DNA of 40,613 bases from positions 1 through 40,613 of the forward strand of contig JAGLZA010000088.1 of assembly GCA_023131835.1 (NCBI GenBank), given 5' to 3'. The position numbers and the translations under genes were made by a program. Of this stretch, positions 16,870 through 26,223 are shown piece after piece; positions within the stretch are counted from its first letter, which is position 1, and every line of letters starts with the position of its first letter. This DNA is from Caldifarciminota bacterium. Lineage in GTDB: Bacteria; Hydrothermota; UBA3072. The notes under the pieces were generated by a model that did no database searches, was not told the origin of the DNA, and saw only the letters and a program-made list of their open reading frames with translations.

Positions 16870-18285
16870 ATGTATAGTTTATATAGAAAAGTCTTTTTCA
16901 TGGGAATAGTGCTCTTCTTAGGAGTAACTGGACTCTTTGCCCAGGCTCCTGGGGTAGAGTGGTCAAGGACCTACGGAGGGTCAGATGTGGATGAAGCTTA
17001 TTCAGTCCAACAGACCACTGATGGTGGATTTATCGTTGCTGGATATACAAAATCATACGGTGCAGGATCTGAGGATATTTGGGTTATAAAGACAAATTTT
17101 ATTGGAGATACTCTTTGGACAAGGACGTTTGGATGTGAATATAATGATTATGGATACTCAATTAAACAGACCTTGGATGGTGGGTATATCATTGCTGGAT
17201 ATAACGCTTATGAACCTTATGGTTTTTACCTTATAAAATTAAATTCATCTGGCGACACACTTTGGACCAAAACATATGGTCATGCTATGGCTACTCCTGC
17301 ATATTCTGTTCAACAAACATCTGATGGGGGGTATATCGCTGTAGGACAGGTTTCCTCGTGGTGGAGTTATTATTATCTTATAAAAACAGATTCACTGGGA
17401 TATATCCTATGGGAGAGGAGTAATTATCAGGGAGCAGTTAATTCTGGAGGTTTTTCAGTTCAACAAACCTCTGATGGAGGGTATATTGTCGCTGGACGGA
17501 CAGACCTTCTAAATCCAGGTCCTCCTGATAAAGTTTACCTTTTAAAAACCGATACTTTAGGTATTGAAGACTGGTCAACAACATTTGGAAGTGATAATGA
17601 TACCAGTCAAGCTTATTCAGTTCAACAAACATCAGATGGTGGATATATCATTGCAGCAGGAAAAAATTCCAATGAAATTTGGCTTATAAAGACAAATACA
17701 AACGGTGATACTATATGGACAAAGACATATGAAGGAGCAACGTGCGGAGTAGGCGATCCTTTAGTCCGGCAGACTCCTGATGGTGGATTCGTCGTTACAG
17801 GGGCAAAGGATGGAGAGGTTTATCTCATAAGAACAGATTCCCTTGGTAATACACTCTGGACGGAAAAATATGGAGAGGGGAGAGGACGGTCAGTTCAACG
17901 TACCTCAGATGGAGGATATATAATTGCAGGAACCTCTGGCGGAGATGTTTATCTTATAAGGACAGAACGCGACTACACTGGCATAGAAGAAGAGGAATTT
18001 TCTGCCAGGGTTTTCTTCGTATCTCAGTGTAAGCCAAATCCGTTTACGGACAAAACGATGATTAAATATAGTCTTCCTCAAAGCAGTAGGGTTCGCATAT
18101 CGGTCTACAACCTCCTTGGACAGGAAACAAGAGAACTTGTCAATCAAAGAGAGCAGGCAGGCGTACATACTGTCGAGTGGGATAGTAAAGATAATACAGG
18201 TGAAAAGGTCTCAAGTGGTGTTTACATACTGAAAATTAAGGCAGGAAAGAATAAAGCATCAAGGAAGTTATTCCTGCTACGGTAA
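16870..18285 (+). CDS. Secreted beta-propeller-like repeat protein with T9SS C-terminal domain
   Basis: 471 aa. After a signal peptide (about 1-25, ending LFAQA) come seven repeats of about 45-50 residues, each with a core like SVQQTSDGGYIVAG followed by YLIKTDSLGDTLWT. Seven such units suggest a seven-bladed propeller, probably a surface adhesin or binding scaffold rather than an enzyme; no catalytic motif is seen. Residues about 385-471 form a canonical T9SS/FlgD-like domain (KPNPFTDKTMIKYSLP to KASRKLFLLR). AGGGGGTAAAG precedes the ATG. It lies 99 bp after the C25 gene in the same direction and is probably cotranscribed with it. The function is unknown. Confidence 0.82.
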   Translation: MYSLYRKVFFMGIVLFLGVTGLFAQAPGVEWSRTYGGSDVDEAYSVQQTTDGGFIVAGYTKSYGAGSEDIWVIKTNFIGDTLWTRTFGCEYNDYGYSIKQTLDGGYIIAGYNAYEPYGFYLIKLNSSGDTLWTKTYGHAMATPAYSVQQTSDGGYIAVGQVSSWWSYYYLIKTDSLGYILWERSNYQGAVNSGGFSVQQTSDGGYIVAGRTDLLNPGPPDKVYLLKTDTLGIEDWSTTFGSDNDTSQAYSVQQTSDGGYIIAAGKNSNEIWLIKTNTNGDTIWTKTYEGATCGVGDPLVRQTPDGGFVVTGAKDGEVYLIRTDSLGNTLWTEKYGEGRGRSVQRTSDGGYIIAGTSGGDVYLIRTERDYTGIEEEEFSARVFFVSQCKPNPFTDKTMIKYSLPQSSRVRISVYNLLGQETRELVNQREQAGVHTVEWDSKDNTGEKVSSGVYILKIKAGKNKASRKLFLLR

Positions 18286-18423
18286 GAGAGATTTGCTTCA
18301 ATTCGAGGGTTAGGCCTAAAAAAATCAACTAATTGAGGTCGTTTGTAAATATAGGGGCTTTAAGCTTTCACATATTTATAGAAAAGGGAACCTTCTTTTA
18401 GGTTTAGTAGAACTACACAAGAG

Positions 18424-18445
18424 AAGCCTTGGAGGGCCTTTTTCG
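18424..18445 (+). terminator. Weak candidate Rho-independent terminator
   Basis: AAGCC-TTGGAG-GGC(C)TT followed by TTT forms a short stem with one bulge and a brief T run, about 140 bp after the propeller gene and about 25 bp before the right copy of the 201-bp repeat. The stem is short. Confidence 0.25.
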
Positions 18446-18468
18446 GCAGATGGTAAGACTGTTTAGGA

Positions 18469-18669
18469 ATGAGTCATGCCAGGAATGTAATAATCACTCA
18501 GACAGCCGATATCCTTATAGCAATAGACGGAAGGGTTGGAACTCAGAGTGAAATCGCCTTTGGGCATATATACAGGAAGAAGATAATAGGGATCAGATGC
18601 AATATTCCACTTCCCCACATTAAAGTATCTACTCCGGAAGAAGCAATCTCCCTGGTTGATGAATATTTC
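18469..18669 (+). repeat. Right copy of 201-bp direct repeat
   Basis: Near-identical copy (two differences) of 13964-14164, the 3' part of the LOG gene, in direct orientation and after two T9SS cargo genes. The left flank (18286-18468) has no match to the LOG gene. Confidence 0.97.
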
Positions 18670-18714
18670 AGAATTTTGGAGAAATCTCCCAATCCATCAA
18701 CCCTTAACTTCTAA
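18469..18714 (+). pseudogene. 3' fragment of LOG-family gene with different C terminus
   Basis: 81 codons. The first 67 correspond to the C-terminal half of the LOG protein encoded at 13724-14173 (from MSHARNVIITQ), then a distinct tail RILEKSPNPSTLNF ends the frame. The N-terminal half with the first nucleotide-binding loop is absent. No Shine-Dalgarno sequence precedes the ATG at 18469, which is an internal methionine codon of the parent. It is best read as a displaced gene end. The tail may be the ancestral C terminus of the gene before the T9SS unit was inserted. Confidence 0.85.
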
Positions 18715-18967
18715 TCACAAATTCTCACGTAAAACAGCAAAAGGGCATAGGATTAACGAATAAGGGTAATTCATGAATTACCCCTACAAGCCCGCCCCGT
18801 TAGATAATTTCTTTATCTAACGGGGTAAACGCCCTGTAGGGGCTTGATTCATCAAGCCTGAATAACGCAGAGTAAGCTCTGCTACTCCGAAATTGGGGGT
18901 ATCGCGGTTTGGAAACCGCTCCTACAATGCGTGAAGAACGAAGGGCGTGATAAATCACGCCCCTACA
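18715..18967. repeat. Palindrome-rich repeat tract
   Basis: No gene seen. It holds consecutive palindromes: GGGTAATTCATGAATTACCC (18764-18783), a perfect 13-bp stem around TTTCT (18795-18825, arms CCCCGTTAGATAA and TTATCTAACGGGG), 'ggggcttgattcatcaagcc' (about 18839-18858) and CGCAGAGTAAGCTCTGCTAC (about 18866-18885). These are followed by GCGGTTTGGAAACCGC (about 18904-18919) and GGGCGTGATAAATCACGCCC (18943-18962). Several are followed by CCTAC or preceded by GTAGG. The last lies 8 bp from the stop codon of the hydrolase gene at 18971 and could fold at its mRNA 3' end. Confidence 0.8.
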
Positions 18968-18970
18968 AGA

Positions 18971-21133
18971 TTATTCTCCCTCAACCCACCTACCGATTTT
19001 TAGAGCGTGATGGACTGATTTATTATCAGCATAAACAGTGAAACCTGACGGATATAGTTCATATCTTTTCGGCTTTTCCGGAGTTTGCCAGATAATTGTG
19101 ATATTCCGTCCCTGATAGGGAACGTGCTCAAGCAAAAAGAAATCAAGATTCAGAGGAAGGGGGTCCACCTCTATACGACCATCCTGCCGTGGTTCAAATC
19201 CAGCAACATGACGAATTATGATATCAATCCACCAGGAATGCATATAATCACGAAAATGGCTGAGGGGTGTACCTGTGATTGGATTGTAACGCTCGTAGAA
19301 ATCTGCATGGGGTTGAAGATGATTGCGAGCAGCGCGCTTAATTAACTCTGCAGCATCGGTTAGTAAAGTGCGATCAATCATCTTTGCAGAAGTAGCAAAT
19401 GCCTCTATTATATGGGAGGTTGCAGCAGGCCAGGATGGACCTTCCCAGAAACCAGTGGGATTGAAGTGTATATCATTTTTGGGAAGGGCAGGAACCGGAT
19501 AGGGCAACCAGAATTGCTCAGGATCCAGAAGGTGTTTTCGGAATATACCAAGATGCTGATACTCCCCGATCCCGGCAAAAAATGGGTAGAAAGTCGTAAT
19601 GCAAATCACATCTGATAACTTTTTTGTTGATGGGTGGCGGTCTCGCCAACACTCATCTTTTGCATCCCAGAGAAGAGAGTTGACCGCCTTTTTTGTTCTA
19701 TTAGCATAAGCTTCAAAATATTTAGCTTCAGTGTCTCTACCAAGCACTTTCGCCATATTCGCAACCGATAGGAGATTGGCATAGGCATAACTGGTCGCGT
19801 CCAATGCATCGTATTGCAGCGTAGCCTTTTCACTGCCCCAACGGAACAGGTCATCCATCCCTGTTTCAAGTTGGTGATCAATGACAAATAAGCCATCACC
19901 ATCTACATCCCGGTCTTTAATCCACCATTCTATGTTTTTCTTCATACCCGGATAGACCTCTTGAAGTAGTTCCTTGTTTCCGTGTATCAGGTAATGCCTC
20001 CAGGCAGTATATGGGAGCAAGGACAGACCTGTTTTGGAGTGATGATGGAGCTTCACTCGGTTAGTGCGCGGGGAAGTATACCAGGGAAACCTGCCATCTT
20101 CATAGGCAGAGTGTATCATATTTGCTATGTGTCCAAGTCCGACCTCTGGATCCACAGCCCAGTTCATATCCAGAGCCATAAATGGTGCGCTGTAACAGCA
20201 GTATGTCTGGTATGCCTGCCTACCTTCCAGAACAACAGGGTATTTGAAATATCCGAGATTGCCTCCTGCTGTAGAAAACCTGAGCAAAAACCATCTAAAA
20301 CCATAAAGCTCTTCCAATCCTTTGTCCGAGCAGGCAAAATGAGGAACACTATGCTCAAAAAATTTCCGCCACTCTTTGCGATTTAACGCAATTGGGTCTT
20401 CTTGTTTCAGTGTTGCTTTGAGATTTGCCAGGGCAATTTGTGAATCCGGGTCAATAGCACAGGATACTATTAATTGTTGTGTGTACCCACTCGGAATTTC
20501 TATCTCGTAGACCAACTTGTATGTCCCTGAAGGTGTGGTGATAATCTCCTCTGGCTCAATACTGCTACCAACAGCCATACAGAGTCCATCGTGGAGTATA
20601 ATTGGAAAGACATTCTTATCTCTCATTATAATGAGATTACCCCTTCTCTGTGTAATCTTCTCACCGCCTTTCTTGCCACGCCAGTCATACGATTCACGAC
20701 AGTCTCCGCTAACTTCTATTTTGTGCTTGATGGTTTGCTCAGAGGTGTTGTTAAGGTGAATTATAGAAACAACCACATCTTCCTTTGTTACACATACTTG
20801 TCTCTGTTCTATAAGTCCGGTTTTAATTCCACTGTCTGCATCGAATGATATAAGAATGTGGTCTGGATACCACTTGATAGTGGCTCCATCGACTGCACTA
20901 AAGATATTGCCCAGATTATGTGTAGCAAAAAAGAACTTTGAGGACTTGCCTGTATAGAGGGCTACATTGCGCCCGTGACCAACACAGTTTTTATCTGCCC
21001 GGTTGCCAATAAGGTCAAGCAAGGAAATTTCTGTGCGCTCCTTCCCTTGCGAACTGGGGTTGATTTCTTTAGCCTCCCCTGGGGTTAAAAAGAGAAGCCA
21101 TGTTAATATTATGCTGAATAATTGGTTACACAT
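18971..21133 (-). CDS. Secreted GH63-like (MGH1-like, alpha/alpha-barrel) glycoside hydrolase
   Basis: 720 aa. A signal peptide (about 1-21, ending GEA) indicates export. Residues about 40-250 are a beta-sandwich-like N-terminal part; about 260-660 look like an (alpha/alpha)6 barrel. ETGMDDLFRW (423-432) and FYERYNPITG (612-621) correspond to the acid Asp and base Glu segments of GH63/mannosylglycerate-hydrolase-like enzymes, so the proposed pair is Asp428 or Asp429 with Glu614. GFWEGPSWPA (561-570) is also typical. Such enzymes release glucose, mannose or related sugars from glycosides; the substrate cannot be told. It begins 21 bp after hepT in the same direction; TATAAT lies 12 nt before the ATG with no Shine-Dalgarno sequence, so it may have its own start site. 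Confidence 0.8.
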   Translation of the reverse strand: MCNQLFSIILTWLLFLTPGEAKEINPSSQGKERTEISLLDLIGNRADKNCVGHGRNVALYTGKSSKFFFATHNLGNIFSAVDGATIKWYPDHILISFDADSGIKTGLIEQRQVCVTKEDVVVSIIHLNNTSEQTIKHKIEVSGDCRESYDWRGKKGGEKITQRRGNLIIMRDKNVFPIILHDGLCMAVGSSIEPEEIITTPSGTYKLVYEIEIPSGYTQQLIVSCAIDPDSQIALANLKATLKQEDPIALNRKEWRKFFEHSVPHFACSDKGLEELYGFRWFLLRFSTAGGNLGYFKYPVVLEGRQAYQTYCCYSAPFMALDMNWAVDPEVGLGHIANMIHSAYEDGRFPWYTSPRTNRVKLHHHSKTGLSLLPYTAWRHYLIHGNKELLQEVYPGMKKNIEWWIKDRDVDGDGLFVIDHQLETGMDDLFRWGSEKATLQYDALDATSYAYANLLSVANMAKVLGRDTEAKYFEAYANRTKKAVNSLLWDAKDECWRDRHPSTKKLSDVICITTFYPFFAGIGEYQHLGIFRKHLLDPEQFWLPYPVPALPKNDIHFNPTGFWEGPSWPAATSHIIEAFATSAKMIDRTLLTDAAELIKRAARNHLQPHADFYERYNPITGTPLSHFRDYMHSWWIDIIIRHVAGFEPRQDGRIEVDPLPLNLDFFLLEHVPYQGRNITIIWQTPEKPKRYELYPSGFTVYADNKSVHHALKIGRWVEGE

Positions 21134-21154
21134 ATGAGTTTTATTATTATATAA

Positions 21155-21499
21155 CTACATCTGCAAATTATTGAAAATTTCCTTTATATGAGGTTTAATT
21201 TGTGGTATATGTTCTTTTACCACCAACCAAACCCTTTCAAGATTTATGCCAAAATAAAAATGAATAACTTTATCCCGCATTCCTGCAATATCTTTCCAGG
21301 GAACCTCAGGATATTTTTCTCTAATTTCATCAGGGATATGTTTTGCTGCTTCTCCCATAATTTCAATACATCTTATAACTGCAAAATTTGTCCTCTCATC
21401 TTTAAAAAAATCCTCATAATCCATACCTTCTACAAACCTCTCCGCACGTTCCATATTTTCAAATATATCCTTAATATAAATAGAAATATCATGCGTCAT
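21155..21499 (-). CDS. hepT: HepT-like HEPN toxin (DUF86)
   Basis: 114 aa. The HEPN signature RDKVIHFY (R75, H80, Y82) matches the RX4HXY motif of HepT toxins, which act as RNases in HEPN/MNT toxin-antitoxin pairs and are silenced when the partner adenylylates the tyrosine. The preceding [11 protein letters not shown] is also characteristic. It overlaps mntA by 4 bp (ATGA). The pair lies at the 3' end of a long housekeeping run, a typical landing spot for a stabilising module. Confidence 0.92.
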   Translation of the reverse strand: MTHDISIYIKDIFENMERAERFVEGMDYEDFFKDERTNFAVIRCIEIMGEAAKHIPDEIREKYPEVPWKDIAGMRDKVIHFYFGINLERVWLVVKEHIPQIKPHIKEIFNNLQM

Positions 21500-21789
21500 A
21501 GATAAATCACACCTTTAAGAATCTTCTCTTTTAGCTCTGGTCTGACATCTTTTTTAGGCACAAGGTCAACTTTTATACCTAAAAGTTCGGATAGGTAGTT
21601 TTCCACTTTTACCAAATCAAGAAGGCTCACAGGCTCATCAAACTCGACAAGCAAATCAATATCACTTCTTCTTCTCTGCTCTCCCCTGACATAAGAACCA
21701 AAAATGCCAATCTCTTTTACTCTATACTCTTCTTTTATCTCCCCTTTGTGCTTTACAAGTATCTCTTTAATCTCTTCAATGGGTTTCAT
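21496..21789 (-). CDS. mntA: MntA-like nucleotidyltransferase antitoxin
   Basis: 97 aa from the ATG at 21789; a TTG at 21816 would add nine residues, but AAAGGAAG lies between them and fits the ATG better. The minimal nucleotidyltransferase motif [16 protein letters not shown] (31-46: G31, S32, D43, D45) is intact. In HEPN/MNT pairs this enzyme AMPylates the toxin HepT. It starts 33 bp after ddl and overlaps hepT by 4 bp. Confidence 0.93.
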   Translation of the reverse strand: MKPIEEIKEILVKHKGEIKEEYRVKEIGIFGSYVRGEQRRRSDIDLLVEFDEPVSLLDLVKVENYLSELLGIKVDLVPKKDVRPELKEKILKGVIYL

Positions 21790-21822
21790 ACGCTTTCTTC
21801 CTTTCTTTATAAGCAAACGAAT

Positions 21823-22707
21823 TCATTTAGGCCTCTCAAGTGCCAATTTGAGGATCTCTTCCACCAGCTCATCATACTCAATTCCAATCTCCTTTGCTTC
21901 TGCCGGTAGATCAGAGAGGTCGGTCATACCAGGTATAGTATTTATCTCAATAACATAGATGTCCTCCCCGTCCACCATGAAATCCACTCTTGAGAAATCC
22001 CTGCATTCAAGAGCACTATGCGCTTTTAGTGCTATGTTTTTGACCTTTTCAGTCATTTCATCATCCAGCCTCGCAGGAATAATAAATTCAGTCATCCCCT
22101 GAGTGTATTTTGCCTCAAAATCATAGAATTCGTTTTTGGAAATCAGCTCAAGAATAGGGAGTGCCATATCCCCGAGTATTCCAATTGTAATTTCTCTTCC
22201 ATCTATATACTTCTCAGCAAAGGAATCGCCATATTCATTTGCCCGTTGGACAGCTTTATAATGCTCATCTTTCTCCCTCACTATGGTTATACCTACAGAG
22301 GAACCCTCTAAGACAGGTTTTATAAGATATGGCAGATCCATAGGAACAATATCCGCACTTACGGGATATCTAAAAGGAGGGGTTGGGATTCCAGAAGAGA
22401 GCAAAATTTTCTTGGTGAAAACCTTATTTATACAAAGAGCACTTGATAGAACACCTGACCCCGTATATGGAATATCCATTGTCTCTAAAAGTCCCTGAAT
22501 AGTTCCATCCTCTCCTGGCTTTCCATGTAACATTATACAGGCAATATCTATAGGGTTCTTCTCTAAAACTTGCGGTATATCCCGACCGACATCAATTTCT
22601 ATGACATCATATCCCCTGTTTCTTAAAGCAGACGCTACCTTCTTTCCGGAGAGAATGGATATCTCTCTCTCAGCAGACCATCCACCATAGAGGACGCCAA
22701 TTTTCAT
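21823..22707 (-). CDS. ddl: D-alanine--D-alanine ligase
   Basis: 294 aa, slightly short for the family but with all parts. Visible are LYGGWSAEREISILSG (N-terminal substrate loop), LHGKPGEDGTIQGLLE, KPVLEGSSVGI, a DGREITIGIL strand, and the C-terminal ATP/Mg motif EINTIPGMTDLS. It makes D-Ala-D-Ala for peptidoglycan, so the cell has a peptidoglycan wall. The start overlaps the stop of the upstream propeller gene by 4 bp (ATGA). Confidence 0.96.
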   Translation of the reverse strand: MKIGVLYGGWSAEREISILSGKKVASALRNRGYDVIEIDVGRDIPQVLEKNPIDIACIMLHGKPGEDGTIQGLLETMDIPYTGSGVLSSALCINKVFTKKILLSSGIPTPPFRYPVSADIVPMDLPYLIKPVLEGSSVGITIVREKDEHYKAVQRANEYGDSFAEKYIDGREITIGILGDMALPILELISKNEFYDFEAKYTQGMTEFIIPARLDDEMTEKVKNIALKAHSALECRDFSRVDFMVDGEDIYVIEINTIPGMTDLSDLPAEAKEIGIEYDELVEEILKLALERPK

Positions 22708-24608
22708 AATTCGATTCGCATTACCCTGTCGTTGTTATGTTTATCAAAAACCCTTATTGCTATATACCTGACCCCCTCCTTTACCATAAATAAAAACAGC
22801 TCTTGTTTCTCATCAAAGAGTCCATCTGCAGCTATTGCAATCCTCCATTCAAAATCATCAGTATTATCATTCAGAGGAACTTTATAAAACACCGCCGGTA
22901 TGGTTGATAGTTCATCAGATGCAATACCAGATATCGAGATACTATCTCCTACAACTTTCTTCTTTATTCCCTTGATCTCTGGTGAAGAATGATCTACGAT
23001 GAATTGGACAATGTCCGTGTCAGTTAAGGGATTGGGTTGATCGGTTATGTCGGTTGTTATAATCTTCACCATATAGACACCATCAGGATAAGGGCGGGTA
23101 TCAAGAAAATAGGCATCATCCTTGATCTTAGGACCTATTCGTTTGAATTCGTCTCCCTCTCTCCTGAGATACAAATCAGAGAGCAGGCGATCACCATCCG
23201 GATCCATTGCTTGCCAGTAAATACATCGGATCCCCTTCGGTAGCTGATAAGACTGCTCGGGAATAAAGAAACCCATTTTTCTTAGTTTTGTTTGTTTTTC
23301 CGGAGAAAGAAATTCACGGTGCTGTGGACCACTTGTTCCTCCGCCACACCCAACCCCTGGTGGCAAAACAGCAAATAGCGTTATCTCAGGGGACGAATTC
23401 CTCTCCCTATAGGATATTCTGACCTCTTTAAGATATGTCTTCTCTCCTTTAAGGTCAGCCTTCCACTGAATGAAAGGATCCTCAACCTCTATACCCTTCT
23501 TAATGGACTTCCAGTTGATCCAGGAGGAATCCACCTCTTCCTTTTTACCACTCCTTATAAAGAAGGATATATCGCCATTACCTTCATAAAAAAGATTCCC
23601 CCAGACAACCCCTATTCCTCCGTTAAAGATTGATGATGTATATGAGCCCTTTTTATTTTTCTCTTTCTTTATTCTATAGATATTCGGTGGATATCCTGTC
23701 CCTATGTAGAGTACATCCCCTAAATTCCTTAATGCAGTTATTCTGGATTCCTCAAGGTCTGCCACTATAAGAAAATTCCTTCGATGGAATTCTCCAATCT
23801 GTCCATCTTCTGCTTCTCCGGCATAGAATCTGCCTTCCATCTCTACGCCGCAGAGTATTGAAGTCCCTTTATATGAGGTAAATTCCCTGTTGTTGATAAG
23901 GAACTTCACTTCTCCATCAGGTTCACTATTAGCAAGTGAAATACCAGAGACACAGAGAGTATCCCCACAGAATCCCAACCCGTTCACCTCATCAAGCCCT
24001 GTATCATAAAAGATCCTCCCCTCTCCATCCGGATATAACTCATAGACAAGTCCCGGGTCTGAGGTCGCAACAAACAATCTATCTGAATGGATTGTCATCC
24101 TGGTTACAGAAGCACCTTGCGTTTTATAGAATTTCTCTATCTTATTATCCTTTGCTATTTTGTATATTTTACCTTCCGGGCCCGTTCCAACAAGTAGATC
24201 CCCTTCCCATTCAAGGATAGAATATATATTATCCGAATCGATAGATATGGAATCTACAATTTCTTTACCCTTGATTGATAATAACTTTCCTCCCGGTGAA
24301 AGACCTGCTATAATAAGATTCCCTCTCTTTCCCAATTTGATTAACCTTCCATCTGTATCCATAATAGTATCGATGGTTCCCTTACTGAGCCTGATTATGA
24401 AACCCGTCTCAGAAACGCCATAATAGATTCCATCCTTCCCGTCTATTATATCCGATATAAACCCATCACCATCTGTGGTAAGTTTTTCAATCCTATTACC
24501 TATGAATATGGAATCACTGGAAATAATCGTTCCCTCTACTCTACCTTTATAGAGTGAATCTCCCGAATATGTCCAGAAATACGAAAACGATAAAAGAAAA
24601 AACAACAT
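22704..24608 (-). CDS. Exported beta-propeller-like protein of unknown function
   Basis: 634 aa. A short signal sequence (MLFFLLSFSYFWTYS) is followed to about 330 by irregular beta-propeller-like repeats (SDIIDGKDGIYYGVSETG, GDLLVGTGPEGKIYKI, DRLFVATSDPGLVYEL, DVLYIGTGYPPNIYRI). The spacing is about 40-50 residues and the GTG/GP turns recall WD40/PQQ-like blades. Residues about 380-634 look like Ig/fibronectin-type domains. It is not recognised as a named family. The start lies 1 bp after the S55 protease gene, whose last codons AGG AGG supply its Shine-Dalgarno sequence. It is probably periplasmic or surface exposed; a partnership with the S55 protein is only an inference from coupling. Confidence 0.72.
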   Translation of the reverse strand: MLFFLLSFSYFWTYSGDSLYKGRVEGTIISSDSIFIGNRIEKLTTDGDGFISDIIDGKDGIYYGVSETGFIIRLSKGTIDTIMDTDGRLIKLGKRGNLIIAGLSPGGKLLSIKGKEIVDSISIDSDNIYSILEWEGDLLVGTGPEGKIYKIAKDNKIEKFYKTQGASVTRMTIHSDRLFVATSDPGLVYELYPDGEGRIFYDTGLDEVNGLGFCGDTLCVSGISLANSEPDGEVKFLINNREFTSYKGTSILCGVEMEGRFYAGEAEDGQIGEFHRRNFLIVADLEESRITALRNLGDVLYIGTGYPPNIYRIKKEKNKKGSYTSSIFNGGIGVVWGNLFYEGNGDISFFIRSGKKEEVDSSWINWKSIKKGIEVEDPFIQWKADLKGEKTYLKEVRISYRERNSSPEITLFAVLPPGVGCGGGTSGPQHREFLSPEKQTKLRKMGFFIPEQSYQLPKGIRCIYWQAMDPDGDRLLSDLYLRREGDEFKRIGPKIKDDAYFLDTRPYPDGVYMVKIITTDITDQPNPLTDTDIVQFIVDHSSPEIKGIKKKVVGDSISISGIASDELSTIPAVFYKVPLNDNTDDFEWRIAIAADGLFDEKQELFLFMVKEGVRYIAIRVFDKHNNDRVMRIEL

Positions 24609-24609
24609 A

Positions 24610-26223
24610 TTACCTCCTGATCAATACCCTCTGTGTGGATTCACCACTAACCGGTCCATCTAATGGAATCTCCTTTCTTTCAATGGGGAAAAACTTATTC
24701 CCAGACACATTGCTATCTTTATTGAGTAATTTTTGAAGACTAAATGGCAGGTCCTTTAACTCAAGATTTCCAACACCGATTGACTTACCTTTTTTATAGA
24801 GCGAAATAATTACCCTGTCATTCGGTGGCAGGGAATTTATAAACTCTCTCCATTCATGAAAATCATCAAACTGAAATTTCTCCGGAATCCTATTACTTTC
24901 ATAATTTAAGTATTCTAAACTTCCTGAAACATTAAGCATCAAATCACAGGGCTCATCAGGGATGGAGAGGGAAACAGAAATGGTTGTATCAGGTTGTCTA
25001 TATTGGTCTATTATGATGGATACATTTATTGTTTCACCTAACTTGAACTCCGTCTTCTTAAGGCGTATCTCCTTGATGCTATATTCTCTTATCTCTTTTT
25101 CAACATCTATATCAACCATTATCGAATCTACTTCGATTCCCATATATCGATTGGTCTGAATATCTAAAAGCAATCCTCTTACCCATCCATATATATCCCT
25201 ATAAAGATAGTGGCCGCTCATAGCAGAAGAAATAGACACATTGCCCTGATTGGTATACAGGTTAAGTCTCCCCTTTATTGTAGCCGGGCTATAAGTTCCC
25301 ATCTCCTCCAACCAATTTGTATATATGAGGAATCCTACAAGATCGGATGAAAGATTTCTCATTGCCGTTATTCTATATTCTCTTTCCCTGTCATTTAATT
25401 TTATCCTGCAACCTACCATTGGGGGAACCTTACCCCTTATTGCTTTTATACTCGAAAAACCGTCTAAAACTACTGTTCCAATAATATTTCCCGGATTTGA
25501 AAACTTAAAAGAACTGTAATAGGAGGGAAGATAACCGCTAACTCCACCCTCGGATAAAGGAAGACTTGACACCCCGGTTCCGAACGCCGGATGCCCAAAG
25601 GCATAAATCGTATCTCCTATCACTGCAGTTATGGTCCCCATCATAGAAATACTACCATCTCCGGTAACAAGAACCACGCCACAAACACCTCCGGGAACAA
25701 TTAGGGTGGATTGCATCCCTTTCCCGCTTATCTGTCCTGAGGTGAGATGAAAATTACCGGGTAGTGAATCGAGCAGGGATATGGCATCGGAATGAAAACC
25801 AGCCACATTCAGGACTGGTGCTATAGGAGTCAATCCTTTGGCATCACCATAGGAAGAAGACCCATCAGATTTCATATCTTCAAAAGGTACGATACCACAG
25901 ATAGGCTTCTTTGAGAATGCCCAGGCATATGCCACTGCTCCCAGGAGTTTCCCGTCAATATAGACAGGACTACCACTCATACCAGAGAGCACACCCGCTT
26001 CATCCACCACATCCCCCTTTAGTTCCGCCAGGAATATAGTCTTTCCTGTAGGTGAAGTAGGGAGTTTACCCGTTATTTTTACCTTAAAGGTATCTATCTT
26101 TGAATCCTGAAAAGAACTCAAGCCAAAGCCTTCCATCCCAATGACTACATCAGAGGGGGAAAGGACTTCAGGAGTTTTTGTAATTTGAAATAATAGAACA
26201 AATAGAATCAGCATCTTCTTCAC
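24610..26223 (-). CDS. SpoIVB-like peptidase S55 domain protein, exported
   Basis: 537 aa from a GTG start preceded by AAAAGGATTAA; an ATG three codons in is the alternative. A signal peptide ([14 protein letters not shown]) is followed by the S55 signature GMSGSPVYIDGKLLGAVAYAW (about 81-101; proposed catalytic Ser85) and later YAFGHPAFGTG with a candidate catalytic His. In SpoIVB the His precedes the GMSGSP serine, so the His assignment is unsure. The C-terminal 250 residues are beta-rich. The non-sporulation members of this family have unknown substrates. The 5' end overlaps the DUF2520 gene by 56 bp in another frame. The last codons AGG AGG TAA form the ribosome binding site of the next gene. 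Confidence 0.8.
   Translation of the reverse strand: MKKMLILFVLLFQITKTPEVLSPSDVVIGMEGFGLSSFQDSKIDTFKVKITGKLPTSPTGKTIFLAELKGDVVDEAGVLSGMSGSPVYIDGKLLGAVAYAWAFSKKPICGIVPFEDMKSDGSSSYGDAKGLTPIAPVLNVAGFHSDAISLLDSLPGNFHLTSGQISGKGMQSTLIVPGGVCGVVLVTGDGSISMMGTITAVIGDTIYAFGHPAFGTGVSSLPLSEGGVSGYLPSYYSSFKFSNPGNIIGTVVLDGFSSIKAIRGKVPPMVGCRIKLNDREREYRITAMRNLSSDLVGFLIYTNWLEEMGTYSPATIKGRLNLYTNQGNVSISSAMSGHYLYRDIYGWVRGLLLDIQTNRYMGIEVDSIMVDIDVEKEIREYSIKEIRLKKTEFKLGETINVSIIIDQYRQPDTTISVSLSIPDEPCDLMLNVSGSLEYLNYESNRIPEKFQFDDFHEWREFINSLPPNDRVIISLYKKGKSIGVGNLELKDLPFSLQKLLNKDSNVSGNKFFPIERKEIPLDGPVSGESTQRVLIRR

Noticed and set aside
18469-18714. Second intact LOG-family gene
   Set aside because: It lacks the N-terminal half and a ribosome binding site; it is nearly identical to the 3' end of the gene at 13724-14173.
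19982-20386. 134-codon open frame on the plus strand
   Set aside because: It is antisense to the GH63-like hydrolase gene, whose frame is complete and has catalytic motifs. Similar shadows at 971-1480, 28961-29434 and 29881-30366 were rejected for the same reason.
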